Shown here: positions 5,638 through 11,784 of the stretch, in pieces
How the letters are laid out: every line of letters begins with the position of its first letter
Position numbering within the stretch: the first letter of the stretch is position 1
From: Bacillota bacterium
GTDB lineage: Bacteria; Bacillota; Negativicutes; Sporomusales; Sporomusaceae
Assembly (NCBI GenBank): GCA_023443285.1
Contig: JAEZVB010000132.1
Location: 1 to 11,784 of the forward strand
Direction of reading: 5' to 3'
Length of the DNA: 11,784 bases
The notes under the pieces: generated by a model
What the model was told of the DNA's origin: nothing
The model's input: the letters and a program-made list of their open reading frames with translations, nothing else
The model's database searches: none
Translations under genes and position numbers: made by a program

Positions 5638-7332
5638 TTGGATTATGCTGTCAATATTATCAGTGTGATTCAGTTGTTTTTTGCTGTGATTATCGGGCTC
5701 TATTTCTGGAATTTGTTAAAATCACAACAAGGTAATAAAATGGCGGTAGAACGCGAATCCAGAAAAGAAATGGACAAACTGCAAAAAATGCGGGAAATAT
5801 CCTTAACAGAACCATTGGCCGAAAAAACCAGACCCACTGACTTTTCAGAAATAGTTGGTCAGGAAGAAGGCTTAAAAGCACTTCGGGCAGCGCTGTGTGG
5901 TGGCAATCCACAACATGTGTTAATTTATGGGCCGCCTGGTGTTGGCAAGACGGCGGCAGCTCGTTTGGTACTTAAGGAAGCCAGACTAAATGGCTATTCT
6001 CCTTTTCAAATGGCCGCTAAATTTGTTGAATTAGATGCAACAACAGCCCGTTTTGATGAACGGGGCATTGCTGACCCCCTTATTGGTACGGTACATGATC
6101 CTATTTATCAAGGCGCAGGCCAAATGGGCATGGCGGGAATTCCCCAGCCCAAGGCAGGGGCTGTGACTAAAGCGCATGGTGGAGTATTGTTTATTGACGA
6201 AATTGGTGAACTACACAACATTCAGATGCATAAACTATTAAAGGTGTTGGAAGACCGCAAGGTGTTTTTGGACAGTTCATACTATAATAGTGAAGATACT
6301 AATATACCGCAGCACATTCATGACATATTTCAGAACGGTCTACCGGCTGATTTTCGACTTATCGGTGCTACTACCCGGATGCCGCAGGATATTCCACCGG
6401 CAATACGTTCGCGGTGTGTCGAAATATTTTTTCGCCCACTGTTGCCTGATGAAATCGGTAAAGTGGCAGTAAACGCAGTTAAAAGAATTAACGTTAGCCT
6501 TGATGACGGTGCATTAGATGTAATTAAACGGTACGCAACAAATGGAAGAGAGGCTGTTAACATCATCCAAATAGCAGCAGGTATTGTCCAAAGTTCAGGA
6601 AAAGCCGACCGAGCCATTACCCAAGCAGATGTTGAATGGGTTATTAACTTTGGACAATATAGTCCACGGCCTGAGAAAAAGATTCCAACTACTCCCCAGA
6701 TTGGTGTAGTTAATGGTTTGGCAGTTTATGGTGCCAATATCGGAGTACTTATGGAACTTGAGGTAACAGCTGTTCCTAATAATTACGGTACAGGAAAGGT
6801 AACTGTTACCGGTGTTGTTGATGAAGAAGAATTTGGTTCACTTGGACACACTATGCGCCGCAAGAGTATGGCAAAAGGGTCGCTTGATAATGTACTAACC
6901 GTTTTGGCCAAAGAGTTTGCTATTGAGTATCAGAACTATGATATTCATGTGAATTTTCCTGGAGGTATTCCGGTTGACGGCCCTTCAGCGGGAGTGACAG
7001 TTGCCACAGCTATTTATTCAGCTGTAAACAATATACCGATTGATAATACCGTTGCCATGACTGGTGAAATTTCTATACGGGGCTTGGTGAGGCCGGTTGG
7101 TGGCGTGAGTGCCAAAGTAGCAGCTGCCAAACAAGCTGGTGCAAGGAGAATTATAATCCCCAGCGAAAATTGGCAGGAAATGTATAAAAACATGGATGTC
7201 GAGGTTATTCCGGTTGCAACTTTTCAAGAAGTAATTAAAAATGCCATTGTAAAAACCGGCGAGAGCTTGAAACCGGATGTATTGCCTGCCATGCCAACAG
7301 TTTTGGCTGCTGCAGGTGCAGATGTGGTGTAA
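5638..7332 (+). CDS. lonB: LonB, membrane-anchored ATP-dependent Lon protease (sporulation type)
   Basis: A 564-residue protein starting at TTG. An N-terminal hydrophobic helix (about 4-24, NIISVIQLFFAVIIGLYFW) anchors it, followed by a charged coil (about 33-55) in place of the long LonA N-domain. The AAA+ module has Walker A GPPGVGKT (98-105) and Walker B FIDEIGEL (185-192). The S16 protease domain has the Ser-Lys dyad Ser450 (GPSAG) and Lys493 (PVGGVSAKVAAAK). LonB of B. subtilis is 552 residues and is made in the forespore; the similar architecture suggests a spore-former. The C-terminal end, from about 540, is an Ala/Pro-rich extension of low complexity. It lies between a strong terminator and a weaker hairpin, so it is probably expressed on its own. 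The assignment is firm; the sporulation role is inferred from the family. Confidence 0.95.
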   Translation: MDYAVNIISVIQLFFAVIIGLYFWNLLKSQQGNKMAVERESRKEMDKLQKMREISLTEPLAEKTRPTDFSEIVGQEEGLKALRAALCGGNPQHVLIYGPPGVGKTAAARLVLKEARLNGYSPFQMAAKFVELDATTARFDERGIADPLIGTVHDPIYQGAGQMGMAGIPQPKAGAVTKAHGGVLFIDEIGELHNIQMHKLLKVLEDRKVFLDSSYYNSEDTNIPQHIHDIFQNGLPADFRLIGATTRMPQDIPPAIRSRCVEIFFRPLLPDEIGKVAVNAVKRINVSLDDGALDVIKRYATNGREAVNIIQIAAGIVQSSGKADRAITQADVEWVINFGQYSPRPEKKIPTTPQIGVVNGLAVYGANIGVLMELEVTAVPNNYGTGKVTVTGVVDEEEFGSLGHTMRRKSMAKGSLDNVLTVLAKEFAIEYQNYDIHVNFPGGIPVDGPSAGVTVATAIYSAVNNIPIDNTVAMTGEISIRGLVRPVGGVSAKVAAAKQAGARRIIIPSENWQEMYKNMDVEVIPVATFQEVIKNAIVKTGESLKPDVLPAMPTVLAAAGADVV

Positions 7333-7349
7333 CTATTTTGCCTTTTCTT

Positions 7350-7370
7350 AGCCGGGTATCTAACCCGGCT
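7350..7370 (+). terminator. Hairpin after lonB, possible weak terminator
   Basis: Perfect 8-bp arms AGCCGGGT (7350-7357) and ACCCGGCT (7363-7370) with a 5-nt loop. The 3' flank GTTATTATT is only moderately T-rich, so termination may be partial and lonA may be partly read through from lonB. Confidence 0.5.
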
Positions 7371-7470
7371 GTTATTATTGGAAGGATTTTTTAGCACTCA
7401 CTCAGAATATTTTATATAACGGTGTTGAAACTACTGTTAATTGACGTAAAATTACTGCATGGTTACCGAA

Positions 7471-7479
7471 GGGAGGAAG
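7471..7479 (+). promoter_or_regulatory. Shine-Dalgarno site that sets the TTG start of lonA
   Basis: GGGAGGAAG, with the GGAGG core 8 nt before TTG 7485-7487. The earlier in-frame GTG at 7422 has no such site and would add 21 residues unlike any Lon N-terminus, so the TTG is preferred. Confidence 0.85.
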
Positions 7480-7484
7480 CAACG

Positions 7485-9800
7485 TTGGCAGAAAAGCGAC
7501 GTACAATACCACTCTTGCCACTAAGAGGCATTTTAGTTTTTCCATATATGATTATTCACCTGGATGTTGGCCGGGAGAAATCGATCAGTGCATTAGAGGA
7601 AGCTATGGTGCAAGACAGACTCATTATGCTGGCTACGCAAAAGGATGCACAAAATGATGCACCAGAGCCGGAAGATATCTTTTCTGTAGGCACTGTTGCT
7701 GAAATCAAGCAACTGTTAAAATTGCCGGGAGGCACTATAAGGGTGCTAGTGGAAGGGCTGCATCGCGGCGAGATTGAAGAGTTTACCAGCTTTGACCCCT
7801 ATTATGAGGTTCAAATCTGCGAGTTTGACGAGGACGAATCTAAGACGCCTGAGATTGAAGCACTTACCCGTACGGCAATTAATCAATTTGAGCAATGGGT
7901 TAAATTGAGTAAGAAAATACCGCCGGAGACACTGGTATCAGTAGTTGTGGTGGAAGAACCAGGTAGATTGACAGACCTTATTGCCAGTCATTTATCACTA
8001 AAAATTGAAGATAAGCAAACCCTACTAGAGGCTGTGGGAATTACTGCCCGCTTGGAACGGTTATGTGAAATTCTCGGGCGAGAAATGGAAATTCTTGAAC
8101 TTGAGAAAAAAATTCATATTCGCGTGCGTAAACAAATGGAAAAAACGCAAAAAGAGTACTATTTGCGTGAACAGCTAAAAGCTATCCAAAAAGAACTTGG
8201 TGAAAAAGATGACCGCATGGCCGAAGTGGAAGAATATCGTGATCGCCTTAAAAAGCAAGATCTGCCCAAAGAAGTAGCAGAAAAAATCAGTAAAGAAATT
8301 GACCGCCTGGAAAAAATGCCAGCTTCGGTTGCGGAAAGTGGTGTCATTCGTACCTATCTGGATTGGTTGCTGGCACTGCCCTGGAATGTTGAAACAGAAG
8401 ACCGCTTAGATATTAATCTGGCAGAAGAGATTCTTAATGAGGACCACTATGGTTTGGAAAAAGTTAAAGAACGGATTTTGGAATATCTATCAATCAGAAA
8501 GCTAACGCAAAAGATGAAAGGCCCCATTCTTTGTCTTGTTGGACCGCCAGGTGTTGGCAAAACCTCCTTAGCCCGTTCCATCGCTAGGGCTATGGAACGT
8601 AAATTTGTTCGCATCTCATTAGGGGGAGTTCGGGACGAAGCTGAAATCAGAGGGCATCGCCGTACTTATGTTGGTGCTATGCCAGGGCGTATTATTCAAG
8701 GCATGCGTACTGTAGGTTCAAAGAACCCTGTTTTCCTCATGGATGAAATTGATAAGATGAGCGCCGATTTTCGTGGTGATCCGTCTTCCGCTCTCCTAGA
8801 GGTGCTTGACCCGGAACAAAATAACACGTTTAGCGATCATTATATTGAATTACCTTACGATTTATCCCGGGTGCTCTGGGTAGTTACTGCTAATGTAAAA
8901 CATAATATACCGCGGCCGCTGTTAGACCGGATGGAGGTTATTTCCATTGCCGGTTATACTGAAGAAGAAAAGGCGGAAATTGCCAAACGGTATTTAATTC
9001 CTAAACAAACGACAGATCATGGATTGACTGACAAACAGATCACCTTTTCTGAAGGAACCATTCAAAAAATTATTCGCGAGTATACCCGTGAAGCCGGTGT
9101 GAGAAGCCTTGAGCGTAATATTGCCAATCTCTGCCGCAAAGCCGCTCGAAAAATAGTCCAGAATCAAGGTCCGGTTATCAAAATTACGGCGCAGAATCTA
9201 CATACCTTTCTCGGTGCTCCCAAGTATCGTCATGCCCAAGTGGAGGAGATCAGTCAAGTTGGTGTAGCCACCGGTTTGGCCTGGACTGAGGTTGGTGGAG
9301 AAGTTTTACCAGTGGAGATTTCCACCATGAAAGGTAAAGGGAAATTGACGCTAACTGGCCAAATGGGTGATGTAATGCAAGAATCGGCGCAGGCGGGCTT
9401 TAGTTATATCCGTTCCCGGGCCAAGGAACTGGGGATTGAAGAAGATTTCCATGAAAAATTGGATATTCATATACATTTGCCGGAAGGGGCTATTCCTAAA
9501 GATGGACCTTCAGCCGGTATTACGATGGCTACCGCTATTGCTTCAGCCTTAACCGGTAAGGCCATCAAGAGTGAACTAGCAATGACCGGTGAAATAACTC
9601 TGCGTGGCAGAGTTCTGCCTGTCGGCGGTATTAAAGAAAAAGTACTTGCCGCTCATCGGGCGGGAATCAAACAAGTAATGTTGCCTAAAGAAAATAAACG
9701 GGATTTGGACGAAATTCCCGCAAACGTAAAACGCAATCTGGACTTTTTCCTGGTAGAACATATGGATGAAGTGCTGAAAAATGCTATGGTGACAGAGTAA
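7485..9800 (+). CDS. lonA: LonA, cytosolic ATP-dependent Lon protease
   Basis: A 771-residue protein when started at TTG 7485, normal length for bacterial LonA. The N-terminal substrate-binding domain begins RRTIPLLPLRGILVFP. A long charged coiled coil (about 195-280) follows, containing QKEYYLREQLKAIQKELGE. The AAA+ module has Walker A GPPGVGKT (353-360) and Walker B FLMDEIDK (417-424). The S16 protease domain has Ser676 (GPSAG) and Lys719 (PVGGIKEK), the same 43-residue spacing as in E. coli Lon. It degrades damaged and regulatory proteins in the cytosol. The stop TAA (9798-9800) overlaps the engB ATG by 1 nt, so engB is translationally coupled to it. Upstream, TTAGCACTC (7391-7399) equals one arm of the HrcA operator CIRCE, but the second arm is absent. 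No strong promoter is evident. Confidence 0.97.
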   Translation: MAEKRRTIPLLPLRGILVFPYMIIHLDVGREKSISALEEAMVQDRLIMLATQKDAQNDAPEPEDIFSVGTVAEIKQLLKLPGGTIRVLVEGLHRGEIEEFTSFDPYYEVQICEFDEDESKTPEIEALTRTAINQFEQWVKLSKKIPPETLVSVVVVEEPGRLTDLIASHLSLKIEDKQTLLEAVGITARLERLCEILGREMEILELEKKIHIRVRKQMEKTQKEYYLREQLKAIQKELGEKDDRMAEVEEYRDRLKKQDLPKEVAEKISKEIDRLEKMPASVAESGVIRTYLDWLLALPWNVETEDRLDINLAEEILNEDHYGLEKVKERILEYLSIRKLTQKMKGPILCLVGPPGVGKTSLARSIARAMERKFVRISLGGVRDEAEIRGHRRTYVGAMPGRIIQGMRTVGSKNPVFLMDEIDKMSADFRGDPSSALLEVLDPEQNNTFSDHYIELPYDLSRVLWVVTANVKHNIPRPLLDRMEVISIAGYTEEEKAEIAKRYLIPKQTTDHGLTDKQITFSEGTIQKIIREYTREAGVRSLERNIANLCRKAARKIVQNQGPVIKITAQNLHTFLGAPKYRHAQVEEISQVGVATGLAWTEVGGEVLPVEISTMKGKGKLTLTGQMGDVMQESAQAGFSYIRSRAKELGIEEDFHEKLDIHIHLPEGAIPKDGPSAGITMATAIASALTGKAIKSELAMTGEITLRGRVLPVGGIKEKVLAAHRAGIKQVMLPKENKRDLDEIPANVKRNLDFFLVEHMDEVLKNAMVTE

Positions 9801-10438
9801 TGGCAGACGCGGCTTCCTTTAATATTATTAATGCTAGTTATGTTGCTACTGCCGTTAATGCCAGCCAATATCCAGAAGGAGACTTAACCGAAATCGCCTT
9901 TATTGGGCGTTCCAATGTAGGTAAATCTTCACTGATAAATTCCTTATGCCGCCATAACGGGCTAGCTCGTACCAGTGGCACACCTGGAAAAACACAGACT
10001 ATCAATTACTTCCGGCTTACCGGCAAGCTTGCCGATGAATCCCGGTTGGAATTTATGCTGGTTGACTTACCGGGATATGGGTATGCGAAACGAGCGCAGT
10101 CGGCGCGGGCAACCTGGTCAAAGTTTATCGAAGAATACTGGCTGAAATCACCTCGGTTAAAACTCGTATGTCAATTGATTGATCTTCGCCACCCGCCTAT
10201 GGAAAGTGATATTAATGTGTATCGGTGGCTCATTGAGCATGGGCTTACTGTTCAAGTAGTGGCCACTAAAGCCGATAAAATTTCTAAAAGCCGTATCCAG
10301 CAACATGTGCAAGCTATTTATAAAGGGATTGATATGGTGAACCTCAACCCTGAGGGGCGTGTTTTGGCCTATTCAGCAGTAAACGGTAATGGTCGAAATG
10401 AACTTCTTGACGTTATTAAGAATATTTTGTTAAAATGA
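9800..10438 (+). CDS. engB: EngB/YsxC, ribosome-biogenesis GTPase
   Basis: A 212-residue TRAFAC-class GTPase, needed in Bacillus for assembly of the 50S subunit. G1 is GRSNVGKS (36-43), the conserved Thr of G2 is in SGTPGKTQ (T61), G3 is DLPG followed by YGYAKR (89-97), G4 is TKAD (156-159) and G5 is SAV (192-194). The start overlaps the lonA stop (TAATG). The lonA-engB pairing is common in Firmicutes. A strong terminator follows, so lonA-engB is a separate unit from the heme genes to the right. No anomalies are seen. Confidence 0.97.
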   Translation: MADAASFNIINASYVATAVNASQYPEGDLTEIAFIGRSNVGKSSLINSLCRHNGLARTSGTPGKTQTINYFRLTGKLADESRLEFMLVDLPGYGYAKRAQSARATWSKFIEEYWLKSPRLKLVCQLIDLRHPPMESDINVYRWLIEHGLTVQVVATKADKISKSRIQQHVQAIYKGIDMVNLNPEGRVLAYSAVNGNGRNELLDVIKNILLK

Positions 10439-10451
10439 TAATACTACACGG

Positions 10452-10485
10452 AGGGAACAGTCGGCCGGCTGTTCCCTTTTGTTTC
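10452..10485 (+). terminator. Rho-independent terminator after engB
   Basis: Arms AGGGAACAGTC (10452-10462) and GGCTGTTCCCT (10467-10477), with one T-G pair near the GGCC loop, followed by TTTGTTT. It lies 14 nt after the engB stop. Confidence 0.92.
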
Positions 10486-10539
10486 CCAAATAAAAGTATA
10501 ACTTTCTAAAAAAACTACGATCAAAACTAGGAGGCAAAC

Positions 10540-10989
10540 ATGCTGACCGAATTTGATAAAGAGTTGCTTAACATTATTCAAACGAGGCTACCCCTTGCAT
10601 TGCGTCCTTTTGCTATAGTGGCAGAGCAACTGGGGGTTGACGAGGTCGCTGTTATTGACCGATTATCATGGCTTAAAGACCATGGTTATATTAGAAGAGT
10701 TGGTGCTTTTTTTGACTCGGCTTATCTTGGCTATGTGAGTACGCTGGCAGCTGCTAAAGTACAGCCCGCACAGATGGAGGTTGTTGCTCAGGCCATTAAT
10801 GAGTATGCCGGTGTGACACATAACTATGAGCGGGACGGAGAGTATAATCTCTGGTTTACTCTTCTGGCAGAAGATTTGCAGGAACAGGATCGGATAATGA
10901 CTGCAATCGGCATGCTACCGGGAGTTGATTCTCTTATCAGTTTGCCTGCTATTGAAAAGTATAAAGTGAGCGTTGAATTTAACCTGTAA
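10540..10989 (+). CDS. ahbA: Siroheme decarboxylase subunit AhbA (AsnC/Lrp-like fold)
   Basis: A 149-residue protein of the NirD/NirG/AhbA group: a winged helix-turn-helix like Lrp/AsnC (about 1-55, FDKELLNIIQ, then GYIRRVGAFFD) and a ferredoxin-like domain. The family motifs HNYER (94-98) and YNLWFTL (102-108) separate it from true Lrp regulators. With AhbB it removes the two acetate carboxyls of siroheme at C12 and C18, giving 12,18-didecarboxysiroheme for the alternative heme pathway of anaerobes; related Nir proteins act in heme d1 synthesis. AGGAGG 8 nt before ATG fixes the start. It is separated from ahbB by 52 nt. A transcription regulator is the alternative reading but is less likely given the paired ahbB. 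Confidence 0.88.
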   Translation: MLTEFDKELLNIIQTRLPLALRPFAIVAEQLGVDEVAVIDRLSWLKDHGYIRRVGAFFDSAYLGYVSTLAAAKVQPAQMEVVAQAINEYAGVTHNYERDGEYNLWFTLLAEDLQEQDRIMTAIGMLPGVDSLISLPAIEKYKVSVEFNL

Positions 10990-11031
10990 GAATAACTAGA
11001 ACTGAAGCATGAATTGTTATCAGTGGTTAAC

Positions 11032-11037
11032 GAGGTG
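11032..11037 (+). promoter_or_regulatory. Shine-Dalgarno site that sets the start of ahbB
   Basis: GAGGTG lies 4 nt before ATG 11042. The in-frame ATG at 11009 has no purine-rich site and would add 11 residues not typical of the family. Confidence 0.7.
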
Positions 11038-11041
11038 CTAT

Positions 11042-11527
11042 ATGTTAGATAACTTGGACAAAAGGATAATTGCGGTTATGCAGGGAGAGTTTCCACTGGT
11101 GGCCGAGCCATACAAGGAGTTGGCTAAACGTATCGGCATTACTGAACAACAGCTTATAGATAAGCTAATTGAATACCGCAATTCCGGACAACTTCGTAAA
11201 ATGGGGGGCGTACTCAGACATCGGGAAATCGGCTATGCCGCTAATGCGCTTTGTGCGTGGAAGGTGCCGGAAAACAGACTCAAGGAAACCGGGCAATTTA
11301 TGTCAGCTTATAAGGCGGTTACCCACTGTTATTCACGTATTCCCCAACCACAAATGCCATATAATTTTTATACAATGCTGCATGCACATACGAGAGAGGA
11401 ATGTCAGGCGATAGCTGCGCAGTTGTCGCAAGCAACCGGTCTCAATGACTACCAGTTGCTGTTTAGTACTCGGGAATGGAAAAAAACCAGTATGAATTAC
11501 TTCCCCGAATATGCGAAAGGAGAGTGA
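11042..11527 (+). CDS. ahbB: Siroheme decarboxylase subunit AhbB (AsnC/Lrp-like fold)
   Basis: A 161-residue partner of AhbA. The winged helix-turn-helix region (1-60) starts LDNLDKRIIAVMQ and ends LRKMGGVLRHREIG, a family hallmark. The ferredoxin-like domain holds THCYSR (94-99) and YNFYTMLHA (107-115), which correspond to HNYER and YNLWFTL of AhbA, so the two genes are divergent paralogues forming a heterodimer. A C-terminal tail with FSTREWKKTSMNYF is typical of AhbB. The role is decarboxylation of siroheme at C12/C18. The ahbC and ahbD radical SAM enzymes that would finish heme are not in this window. The next gene starts 8 nt after the stop. Confidence 0.88.
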   Translation: MLDNLDKRIIAVMQGEFPLVAEPYKELAKRIGITEQQLIDKLIEYRNSGQLRKMGGVLRHREIGYAANALCAWKVPENRLKETGQFMSAYKAVTHCYSRIPQPQMPYNFYTMLHAHTREECQAIAAQLSQATGLNDYQLLFSTREWKKTSMNYFPEYAKGE

Positions 11528-11534
11528 CATAATT

Positions 11535-11784
11535 TTGACTAAAAAAAACCTGACAAGCTTTGAAGATATATTAAATGCGGTAAAAGGCAAAGCTCCTAAG
11601 CGGGTAGCTGTTGCGGCAGCGCAAGATGACGCTGTTCTTGAAGCCGTTCGGGGAGCGCGCGAACAAAAGATCGCTGATTTTACCCTGGTAGGCGATATTG
11701 ATAAAATAAAAGCCATTGCAGCTAAACTGGAAGTTAATCTTGATGACGTAAGTTTGGTTCATGAACCGGATGATAGGACAGCGG
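11535..11784 (+). CDS. ptb: Phosphate butyryltransferase-like protein, N-terminal part (3' truncated)
   Basis: The frame opens at TTG 11535-11537 and runs off the right edge after 83 codons. AGGAG (11518-11522) lies 12 nt upstream, inside the end of ahbB; no ATG is available nearby. The N-terminus resembles the PTA/PTB family: TSFEDILNAVKG, then RVAVAAAQDDAVLEAVRGA (about 22-40), then ADFTLVGD, the usual start of phosphate butyryltransferase, which interconverts butyryl-CoA and butyryl-phosphate. A phosphate acetyltransferase or another acyl-phosphate transferase of the family cannot be excluded from this fragment. Close spacing suggests co-transcription with ahbAB, an unexpected partner for heme genes. 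Confidence 0.75.
   Translation, partial: MTKKNLTSFEDILNAVKGKAPKRVAVAAAQDDAVLEAVRGAREQKIADFTLVGDIDKIKAIAAKLEVNLDDVSLVHEPDDRTA

Noticed and set aside
7422..7484. Upstream GTG start for lonA adding 21 residues
   Set aside because: It has no ribosome-binding site, and the added residues do not resemble Lon N-termini; the TTG at 7485 has a strong site.

Overview
The window looks like the chromosome of an anaerobic, probably spore-forming member of the Firmicutes. The evidence is the gene order tig-clpP-clpX-lonB-lonA-engB, the presence of LonB (a membrane-anchored Lon found mostly in spore-formers), strong purine-rich Shine-Dalgarno sites, several TTG starts, and a siroheme-decarboxylase pair (ahbA/ahbB) followed by a phosphate butyryltransferase-like gene. 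A Negativicutes-type host (Sporomusa/Pelosinus-like) fits, but this is inference from content and not a database result.

Layout. 1-218: the 3' end of a membrane-protein gene on the + strand. 230-1863, minus strand: a two-gene unit with a PqqD-like/radical SAM/SPASM protein followed, with a 1-nt TAATG overlap, by a 115-residue precursor-like peptide. That peptide carries 14 cysteines, ten of them spaced exactly five residues apart in a CxPRQ-type array. This is the accessory, most novel part of the window. 1934-2098: a tRNA-Gly(GCC) gene with a consensus promoter and a strong terminator. 2108-5530: promoter, tig, clpP, clpX and a terminator. 5535-7370: lonB with a possible forespore-type promoter and a downstream hairpin. 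7485-10477: lonA and engB, overlapping by 1 nt, then a terminator. 10540-11784: ahbA, ahbB and the start of a ptb-like gene that runs off the right edge.

How it fits together. Trigger factor handles nascent chains, ClpXP and the two Lon proteases degrade proteins, and EngB is a GTPase for large-subunit ribosome assembly: together a housekeeping protein-quality-control block. AhbA/AhbB would convert siroheme to 12,18-didecarboxysiroheme, the first step of the siroheme-dependent heme route; later enzymes of that route are not in the window. The left-hand radical SAM/peptide pair is independent of this block, is transcribed the opposite way, and has the architecture of a RiPP (ribosomally made, post-translationally modified peptide) system. 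I do not recognise its peptide family.
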